Positions 57,830 to 64,000 of a DNA stretch of 64,000 bases are shown here, in pieces (position 1 is the stretch's first letter; each line of letters opens with the position of its first letter). The DNA comes from a bacterium (lineage in GTDB: Bacteria; Bacillota; Sulfobacillia; UBA995). The stretch covers positions 98,676 to 162,675 of the forward strand of contig JAVHLP010000005.1 of the NCBI GenBank assembly GCA_031082145.1, read 5' to 3'. A program made the translations under genes and the position numbers. The notes beneath the pieces were generated by a model. The model did not search any database. It was not told where the DNA came from and saw only the letters and a program-made list of their open reading frames with translations.

Positions 57830-58542
57830 CTCGTTGCCTCCCTCCTGGAGCAGTCTTCCTACGGAATGATAACACACTCGGACTAGTTTGGAAAGTCTTT
57901 GGATATGCATGAAGGACGGCCTATGTACCTGCGCAAACCGACTGCCCTCCTGATACAACATCAGGTGCAGGGAGGGGCGGCCTTGGTTGGGGTTGCATGA
58001 TGAGTCAGACCATTGGCCTGGCGGGTGCCGGGGGTGGTTCCGAAGGCCCCGGCCTGTTAGGCCATTGACGTTGTCCCATACGCTTAGCCAACGCAAAAGG
58101 GTGCACGTGATCATGCACTAGGGGGCATTCCTGGAGTGTGTCCGAATGAGTGAAGCGGTAGGACCTGTCGTCATCAGACTATAGCTCTCCACTCCCCGTG
58201 GTGGGCGGGCTGGCGACGAATTGGGGGCGTTCTGGGACAGTGATCCATCGGCTGTAGTCTCGATCCATCGCCGTTCGGTAGCATCGTGCCTCGGTGGCCG
58301 CTATGATCCTGCGCTAGTCATCCCCGCCTGACAGAGTAACACGTAGCAGAAGCAACCCTAGAGCCACGCCAGCGGAAGCTGTTGGACCTGTCCACAAAAG
58401 CCCACACGATCAGAGTCAAACGCGGAAGGTCACGAGAGTCAACCCGTCAAACCGTACGGATGTGACACAAGCACCGCGTCGTTACGCTCCGACCACAACG
58501 CTGAGATGCGGGGCCGATCCTGCCGGAAGGAGAAGAAGGCGT
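57830..58542. other. Intergenic region between second integrase and restriction operon
   Basis: No convincing coding frame of any length. It contains one copy of a degenerate intergenic repeat (58147-58241) and, next to 58462, an open frame upstream of the true methylase start. No tRNA or other RNA gene recognised. Confidence 0.5.
58147..58241 (+). repeat. Degenerate intergenic repeat, copy A
   Basis: Shares the order TGAG-(x)-GTAGGACCTGTC ... CTCTCC-CTCCCCGTGGTGGGCGG, then GCTGGCGACGAATTGGGGGC with copies at 62331-62441 and 63325-63442. The central part can form a hairpin. Confidence 0.55.
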
Positions 58543-60771
58543 ATGCTTGAGATCAGGACTGACTGTAGAGGCAGCATTTGGTCGCATGTTCGCCAGAAAT
58601 GGCTTGTTGAGACCCCCGAAGAGCGCGTTCGCCAGTCCTACCTGGCTGTTCTGGTCAATGAATACGACTTCGCTCTTGAGCAGATCGCCGAGGAGGAATC
58701 CGTCACAGGCCGGGGCGCTGGTCAAGCCCGTGCCGACTTCCTTATCTGGCGCAGCGTTCAGGATAGATCCGACAATCGACCGGCCCTGATCGTGGTTGAG
58801 TGCAAATCGGATAACGTCACGATTCAGCCCGAAGACTACTTCCAAGGCGACAACTACGCTCGGCGCGAGGGTGCTAAGTTCTTCGTCACCCACAACACCC
58901 GCGAAACTCGCTACTGGCGCGTACGCACCGATCGCCGTCCGGGTTACCTGGAGGAAATCGAGGACATACCGCATGCGGACGCAACGGACAAGGACATCGA
59001 AGACCTAATCGCCAAGTTGAAGGTCTTCAAAGAAGACGAGTTCGCCGACCTGCTGCACCAGTGCCACAACATTATCCGCAACCGCGAACACCTGGACCCC
59101 GCCGCCGCCTTCGACGAAATCGCCAAGGTCCTCTTCGTTAAGACTCACGTTGAACGCGACCTCAAGGCGAAGCGCCAGCGTCAGAATCGCTTCACCGTTG
59201 ATTACCTGCGGAACCTGCCGGGCCACGATCCATTAAACCTGCTATTCACAGACACCAAAGAGGCATACAGGGCCGACGAGATCTTCGCTGCCACCGACCG
59301 AATCAACCTGAAACCCGCCACCGGAGAGGAAGTCGTGGCGAAACTCGAACGCTATAACCTATCCGATACCAGCGAAGACGTGAAGGGGATCGCCTTTGAA
59401 CGGTTCCTGGGCAGGACGTTTCGCGGTGAAATCGGCCAGTTCTTCACGCCCCGACCCATTGTCGAGTTCATGGTTCGCATGGTTGACCCTCAGGAAGGAG
59501 ATGTCGTGTGCGATCCGGCCAGCGGTTCTGGCGGTTTCCTGATTCGGTTCTTCGAACTGGTTCGCGAGCAAGTCCTTGCAGACGTAGACCGGCAGTATAG
59601 GGAGTACGTCGATAGCTTGAGCATCGAAGAGATGACTGAGAACCACGCGAGGCTGCTCCGAGCCAAGCATGACGAATTGCAGGCCACCATCGACCAATCC
59701 GAGTCCGACTCCCGTCTTTGGCGGCTCGCGAACCGCTGTATCTATGGCTGCGACGCCAACGACCGCATGGCTCGAACGTCCAAGATGAACATGATCATGC
59801 ACGGTGACGGACACGGTGGCGTTCATCACCACAACGGCTTCATCAACGTCAATGGCATCTTCGAGGGCCGCTTTGACATCATCCTGACCAATCCGCCCTT
59901 TGGAGCCACCGTCGAACCGTCCGACCGCATCACTTCCAGCGACGTTCGCATAAGCGATGAGGAGTACCGCCGCTATGTTGAGTGGTACGGCCAAGCCTAC
60001 AAAGACGCCCAGGCCAGCTTACAGCGTCACGCAGATGATAGGGTCCCGATAGCGTCCCTCTTTGAGCTCCCAAAGCGTGGCGACGGAAAGCGGAAGCTCG
60101 GCAGAGTCAAGACAGAGATCCTCTTCATCGAACGGTGCCTGGCGTTGCTCAACCCCGGCGGCCGCTTGGGCATTGTCCTGCCCGAAGGCATCTTCAACAA
60201 CCCGTCCCTGGCATACGTCCGCGAGTTCTGCGAAGATCGCGCTTTCATCCGGGCCGTCGTCAGCTTGCCCCAAGACACGTTCTACTCCGCCGGGGCGTCG
60301 GTTAAAGCGTCCCTGCTGTTCATGCAGAAGTTCACCAAGGAAGAAGCCGCCGATTACGCGGCTAAGCAGCAAGCTGCAATCGACGAAGTTGACGCGGAAC
60401 ACCAGCGCGAGGTAGAGTCGGAGACCGCCCGATTCCGGGAGGAGATTGATGCAGCGAAGAAGGCCAAAGACGCCGACCGACGCAAGGCTGCCCAGATAGA
60501 ACTGAGGCAGTACGAGAAGCGGATGGCTTCGATGAAGGCCGTGAAAGCCCGGCGGTTGCTCAAGGAGCGATTCGACTACCCTATCTTCCTGTATAACGCT
60601 GAACATGTCGGTATCACCGCCACCGGCGAGCAGGACACCTGCGAACTCTACCCAGACGACATGCTGGGCCTTCCGCCAGGAATGGATGCTGGGGAAACGG
60701 CGCTGGAGCAGTATAGGCGGTTTCGGTCGGATGCCCAAGCGTTCATCGTGGCCAGTGGGGGTGACGGATGA
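58543..60771 (+). CDS. BcgI-like restriction-modification subunit (nuclease plus N6-adenine methylase)
   Basis: 742 residues from ATG 58543 (GGAAGGAGAAGAAGG upstream). The N-terminal HSDR_N-like nuclease domain (D65, E86, K88 in ADFLIW and IVVECKSD) is fused to a HsdM-like methylase: GEIGQFFTPRPIVEFMVRMV, CDPASGSGGFLIRFF (D324) and TNPPFGA (450-453). A coiled coil (DAEHQREVESETARFREEID) lies near the end. This nuclease-methylase fusion plus a separate two-TRD specificity subunit is the architecture of BcgI-type (type IIB) enzymes that cut on both sides of the site. ATGA overlap with the specificity gene. Confidence 0.88.
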   Translation: MLEIRTDCRGSIWSHVRQKWLVETPEERVRQSYLAVLVNEYDFALEQIAEEESVTGRGAGQARADFLIWRSVQDRSDNRPALIVVECKSDNVTIQPEDYFQGDNYARREGAKFFVTHNTRETRYWRVRTDRRPGYLEEIEDIPHADATDKDIEDLIAKLKVFKEDEFADLLHQCHNIIRNREHLDPAAAFDEIAKVLFVKTHVERDLKAKRQRQNRFTVDYLRNLPGHDPLNLLFTDTKEAYRADEIFAATDRINLKPATGEEVVAKLERYNLSDTSEDVKGIAFERFLGRTFRGEIGQFFTPRPIVEFMVRMVDPQEGDVVCDPASGSGGFLIRFFELVREQVLADVDRQYREYVDSLSIEEMTENHARLLRAKHDELQATIDQSESDSRLWRLANRCIYGCDANDRMARTSKMNMIMHGDGHGGVHHHNGFINVNGIFEGRFDIILTNPPFGATVEPSDRITSSDVRISDEEYRRYVEWYGQAYKDAQASLQRHADDRVPIASLFELPKRGDGKRKLGRVKTEILFIERCLALLNPGGRLGIVLPEGIFNNPSLAYVREFCEDRAFIRAVVSLPQDTFYSAGASVKASLLFMQKFTKEEAADYAAKQQAAIDEVDAEHQREVESETARFREEIDAAKKAKDADRRKAAQIELRQYEKRMASMKAVKARRLLKERFDYPIFLYNAEHVGITATGEQDTCELYPDDMLGLPPGMDAGETALEQYRRFRSDAQAFIVASGGDG

Positions 60772-62165
60772 TCACCGCGACAACGGCAGCACCCGGTCCA
60801 AGGTCCAACGCCTTTGCCGTCTGGTTTCGGGACCTTGAGCGGTGGAGTGTGGGAAGCTTCATCGCCTTGGACTGGCGTTGGCCGCGCAACATGATACGCC
60901 CGCTGGCCGAAGCCCTAGTCCGCAAGTCGAGTGAAGTGGATCGCATGACGACTAGCACTGACAAGCTCAAGCTGATAACGCTGCGGTTTGATGGCGTGAT
61001 CGAGCCACGCCAGCAGCACGGCAACAAACCGATCAAGGGCCGGCTGTGGTGGGCCGACGCCGGCGATGTGGTCTACTCGAGGATAGATGTTCGAAATGGC
61101 GCCATCGGTATCGTGCCCGATGACCTAGGCCGGGTCTGCGTCACCAGCGAATATCCTGTTTACGAGGTGGACCCAAATGTGGCCGACGCCGGCTACATCA
61201 AACTGCTGTTCCGCACGGTGACGTTTCGCCGCAAGATCAACGCGATGATTAGTGGGGCCAGCGGCCGCAAGCGGGTTCAACCTCCCGACTTGGAGGCGGT
61301 TGAGGTGCCTCTTCCTCCGCTGCCGGTGCAGCTCAGGATTGTTGCGTCGTGGGAGAAGGCCCAGGCGGAAGTAGCTGACACACAGCAACGTATCGCAGAA
61401 ATGGAACACCGGATGGAGATTGAGTTCCTCGCCGATCTGGGGCTCACCAAGCCGCAGCGAGTCAAGCTGCCCAGAGCGTCCGCGGTACAGTGGCGTCATC
61501 TGGAGCGCTGGTCCGTGATGTTCAACCAATCGGGCAGAGTGAGTGTGGACTTGACGGCAGGTTGGTATGCGGCGGTTCCGCTCCAAGAATGCCTGGAAGG
61601 GACAACGAACGGCTATTGTATCCGCCCTGTCAACAAAGAAACGCCCCATCGAATGCTGAAGCTGAATGCCCTTCAAGCGTGGGGCTTGGACGTGGAGCAG
61701 TCCAAGTTCGTGAACGTGTCCGAGGAGATCGCCAAGCGGTTTCATCTTGCCAGAGGCGACTTGCTCATCTGTAGGAGCATTGGCAGCTTCGATCATATTG
61801 CGAAGTGCGCAGTTGTTGAAGACGACCGAACGGACATATTGTTCCCCGATATCATCATCAGGGCGCGTCTTAACAGCCGGATAGAACCGTCGTATGCAAG
61901 AGAAGTCATTCAATCATCGGTCGGCCGAGCGTGGTTCCAGCAGAACGCGCGGACCGCCGTCGGGATGTGGAAAATTGGCGGCAGCGACATTGCTGCTTTT
62001 CCGATGCCCCTTCCCCCTCTACCCATTCAGCGAGAACTAGTGTCGAAGGTGATGACGCAGCGGCAGAGGATCGCGGCGCTGAAGGCTGAAGTCGAGCATA
62101 GAGCCAAGCAAGCCAAGACCGAGGTCGAAGAGAGAATCCTTGGAGATGAACCAGTTGGGGCATAG
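60768..62165 (+). CDS. Restriction-modification specificity subunit (HsdS-like, two TRDs)
   Basis: 465 residues. Two target recognition domains, about 80-195 (end VQPPDLEAVEVPLPPLPVQL) and 275-430 (end GGSDIAAFPMPLPPLPIQRE), each followed by a helix (ASWEKAQAEVADTQQRIAEM; MTQRQRIAALKAEVEHRAKQ). PLPPLPxQ is the typical TRD-helix junction of HsdS. Defines the DNA sequence recognised by the preceding subunit. Confidence 0.88.
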   Translation: MITATTAAPGPRSNAFAVWFRDLERWSVGSFIALDWRWPRNMIRPLAEALVRKSSEVDRMTTSTDKLKLITLRFDGVIEPRQQHGNKPIKGRLWWADAGDVVYSRIDVRNGAIGIVPDDLGRVCVTSEYPVYEVDPNVADAGYIKLLFRTVTFRRKINAMISGASGRKRVQPPDLEAVEVPLPPLPVQLRIVASWEKAQAEVADTQQRIAEMEHRMEIEFLADLGLTKPQRVKLPRASAVQWRHLERWSVMFNQSGRVSVDLTAGWYAAVPLQECLEGTTNGYCIRPVNKETPHRMLKLNALQAWGLDVEQSKFVNVSEEIAKRFHLARGDLLICRSIGSFDHIAKCAVVEDDRTDILFPDIIIRARLNSRIEPSYAREVIQSSVGRAWFQQNARTAVGMWKIGGSDIAAFPMPLPPLPIQRELVSKVMTQRQRIAALKAEVEHRAKQAKTEVEERILGDEPVGA

Positions 62166-62330
62166 AGGGATGCTCAGGCGATGCCTTTGGTCTGGGAAGA
62201 AGGAACGCCGGAAGTCTCTTGCGGGCACTGGTTCGGGCATTGCCCCAGACCGCTTCGCTTGGACGCCTGCCGAATCGGGAGAAGGGGTAGGCGCTTCGGC
62301 TTCCGGATCACGTGCCGTGGGCGCGACCTA

Positions 62331-62441
62331 GGGGACTGTCCGTCCGGGTGAGGGGTATAGAACCTGTCTTGCCCGATCTGCCCTCTCCGCTCCCCCGTAA
62401 TGGGGGGCTTGCGGAGAACTGTGGGCATTCGGGTGTTCGGC
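62331..62441 (+). repeat. Degenerate intergenic repeat, copy B
   Basis: About three quarters identical to copy C. Includes TAGAACCTGTCT, then a nested hairpin CTCCGCTCCCCCGTAATGGG closing with GGGCTTGCGGAG, then TGTGGGCATTCGGGTGTTCG. Confidence 0.65.
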
Positions 62442-62682
62442 ATCCGCCTTGGGGGGGCATGCCTTACGGGCAACAGCCTAGAACGGAGAAGAAGGGGTCT
62501 CCGCAGTCTCTCTCTTGTCCCCCGTCAGAGGGGTGAAGGGAGGCGGAAAGACCAGGAGTGCCCTGCGGCCTCGGAAGGGCAGTGGGATTCTTGTCGGTAC
62601 GGGCTGTAGGCCTTGGCATCTACGGAGCCCCGACGGCATTGATGTGGCCACGGGACTCGGGGCTGAGAGGACCCTAGGCGCT

Positions 62683-62973
62683 TCATCTCTTCCACGGGCC
62701 TCTCGGCCCATGTGAGGGGTAGAACCAACGGTCTATCTGCCGCTTCCAGACGACAAGCTCCTTCCGGACCTCGCTCTCCCTCCTGAACAAGCGGTCTTTG
62801 ACATCCTTGTCCGTTGCGAGCATCACTTCTCTTCTCCTCCTCTCATGGCGAAAGAGGCCCGTAAACCCGCCCTCGCTCCACCTCGGTGGTCCCACAAACT
62901 CAACGCCGGTCTCTCGGGCCAGTCTCTCCCCGAAGGCTCGTACCACATCCTCATGGTCGCCCGGCCTGAACAA
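62683..62973 (-). pseudogene. Possible gene remnant
   Basis: A 96-residue frame with coding-like stretches (DHEDVVRAFGERLARETGVE, KDVKDRLFRRESEVRKELVV, WKRQIDRWFYPSHGPRG). No start site of quality and no family. It lies downstream (leftward) of the methylase relic and may be part of the same decayed locus. Confidence 0.35.
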
Positions 62974-63030
62974 GCGGCTTCACTCCCTCTCTTATCTTCG
63001 CGCCAACCAGAAGTGCGGACTGCCTCCCGT

Positions 63031-63102
63031 GATGCTCCCCGTTGGCTTCAGCACCCGGTGCATCTCCACCAGGCGGATCGCCATTCTGACGAGGCAAGCC
63101 GG
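63031..63102 (-). pseudogene. Relic of an amino-methyltransferase gene
   Basis: The minus strand reads RMAIRLVEMHRVLKPTGSI, matching MTFRLLEMRSLLKPTGSL in the intact prophage methyltransferase (6851-8548) and the same motif in its relatives. The match ends abruptly on both sides. Confidence 0.6.
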
Positions 63103-63324
63103 AAGGCTGGTCCCCCTCCTCGTCGGGCTTGGCAAAGCACGGCGCGAAGCTGTGACCCGCTGAATGCCACAATTCGCCAGGGCCTACCTAGACCCTTCGG
63201 CATCTCTGCTTGAGAAGCGCTGACCTCTCGGGGTTGGGTACGGGTCAGGGACGGTCCCGAAATCCGAGTGCCACAAAGATCTTGGGGATATGACCGAATC
63301 GCTGTCGGGATCGCACCCTTGGGG

Positions 63325-63442
63325 TGGCTCCGGGGGGCTGTTCGTCCCGGTGAGGGTAGAACCTGTCTCGCCCCAACCGCAACCCTCCGCTCCCTCGTAG
63401 TGGAGGGCTGGCGACGAATTGCGGGCACTCAGGAGTGCTCGG
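63325..63442 (+). repeat. Degenerate intergenic repeat, copy C
   Basis: Contains GTAGAACCTGTCTCG, the hairpin CCCTCC-(13)-GGAGGG, then GCTGGCGACGAATTGCGGGC. Best matched by copy B overall and by copy A in its second half. Confidence 0.65.
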
Positions 63443-63486
63443 TCGGGGCGACTCGACCTGATCCCCGATCCACATGTCCCGCACGT

Positions 63487-64000
63487 CTAGCCAAAGCCCT
63501 CGATCTCGCTCAGCACCTCGTCATAGCGTGTTAGTGGGCGGCGGCGCACCCCGAACTCCTTCTCCACCATCAAGGCCACTATTGCCTCACCGTTGAGTAA
63601 TACGATAGGCACCGCGCCTCTCTTCAGCGATACGTCCTGCGCACCCTTGGAGAAGTCGGAAGTGGTGAAGAAGATACCCTGCTGGAACTCCCCTTGAATC
63701 GCTCCCCGGAATCTGTCAATCTCGGGTCGGGGCACATGGCCCTGCCATCGCTTACACTGAAACGCGACGTCCATCAGTGACAAGCCAACCCTCAATCTTC
63801 CGTGCCCGTCAATTCCGCCATCGCTGTTGCTCCCGGTCACCACCACTTGGCTGAAGCCGTACGCCTCCATGAGTCTTCGGGCAAAGAACTCAAACGCAGT
63901 GGGGGACATCTCGGACAGCTTCGACAAGACGGCCTGTCGGAAGGTCCGCTCGTACTCTTCATACAGTGCAAGTAGGTCGGATGAATCAGAAACTGGGGTA
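63487..64000 (-). CDS. Mrr-family restriction endonuclease (N-terminus outside window)
   Basis: The frame is open from the stop at 63487 to the window edge, so the gene starts beyond 64000. Visible part: MSPTAFEFFARRLMEAYGFS, then TGSNSDGGIDGHGRLRVGL and VAFQCKRWQGHVPRPEIDRF, giving the D...QxK catalytic pattern of Mrr nucleases, which cleave methylated DNA. FQQGIFFTTSDFSKGAQDVS follows as in the family. Sits in a restriction-rich region with the BcgI-like operon. Confidence 0.88.
   Translation of the reverse strand, partial: TPVSDSSDLLALYEEYERTFRQAVLSKLSEMSPTAFEFFARRLMEAYGFSQVVVTGSNSDGGIDGHGRLRVGLSLMDVAFQCKRWQGHVPRPEIDRFRGAIQGEFQQGIFFTTSDFSKGAQDVSLKRGAVPIVLLNGEAIVALMVEKEFGVRRRPLTRYDEVLSEIEGFG

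Larger units (their letters stand above)
62166..63486. other. Degenerate accessory region with relics and repeats
   Basis: About 1.3 kb without an intact gene. It holds two copies of the intergenic repeat (62331-62441, 63325-63442), one doubtful leftward frame (62683-62973) and a methyltransferase relic (63031-63102). The remaining frames are arginine/proline-rich and look non-coding. Confidence 0.6.

Noticed and set aside
58000-63486. Possible CRISPR array because of repeated segments near the restriction genes
   Set aside because: The three repeats are long, degenerate and kilobases apart, with no regular spacers and no cas genes.

Overview
The window is GC-rich (roughly two thirds G+C) and looks like chromosome of a high-GC member of the Bacillota, most probably a clostridial lineage. 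The evidence is the dgt - dnaG - sigA gene order, tRNA genes with encoded CCA, strong AGGAGG-type ribosome binding sites, frequent GTG/TTG starts and a SPP1/HK97-style siphovirus prophage. No species is claimed.

Layout. 1-5,100: core chromosome, with the N-terminal part of a sodium-dependent (NSS/LeuT-type) transporter on the minus strand, then dgt, dnaG and the primary sigma factor gene sigA/rpoD on plus. 5,115-5,567: two promoters and four tRNA genes (Asn-GTT, Met-CAT, Glu-TTC, Val-CAC). 5,521-55,495: a complete prophage of about 50 kb. It is integrated in the 3' end of tRNA-Val and bounded by perfect 48-bp direct repeats, with candidate integrase arm sites near both ends. 55,500-64,000: a second accessory region with a hypothetical gene, a second tyrosine integrase, a BcgI-like restriction-modification pair, intergenic repeats, gene relics and an Mrr-type restriction gene cut by the window end.

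Prophage organisation. The left, leftward-transcribed block holds the integrase, a one-protein methyltransferase/nuclease fusion, three small envelope or signalling-type proteins, an ImmA/IrrE protease and the XRE repressor. A divergent promoter with two inverted-repeat operators drives the rightward early genes. These are Cro-like and excisionase-like regulators, zinc-finger proteins, an SbcD/SbcC-like nuclease-ATPase pair, an M23 peptidase, SSB, a replication protein, an MmcB-like nuclease, a DUF5131 radical-SAM-like protein, a RusA resolvase and an ArpU/RinA-like late activator. Tandem 11-bp repeats next to a -10-like box suggest an activator-dependent late promoter. The late genes follow in standard order: terminase, portal, MuF minor head protein, scaffold, decoration, capsid, connectors, two tail tubes, tail chaperones joined by a -1 frameshift at TTTTTTC, tape measure, an 1840-residue tail protein, fibre, XhlA, amidase and holin.

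Extra genes and most interesting points. Several genes interrupt the late operon or sit at the ends as probable lysogenic-conversion genes: a MuF protein with a C-terminal metallopeptidase domain, followed by a tiny overlapping gene and an antisense gene; an antisense four-helix membrane protein; an antisense lipoprotein with its own extended -10 promoter; and a three-gene leftward cassette at the right end behind a near-perfect TTGACA/TATAAT promoter. The best candidates for undescribed biology are the MuF-peptidase module, a second peptidase fused to a copper-amine-oxidase-N-like domain, the giant tail protein with two arrays of about 21-residue repeats and a lectin-like insertion, and the right-end cassette. 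All family names come from reading motifs by eye; no database search was run.
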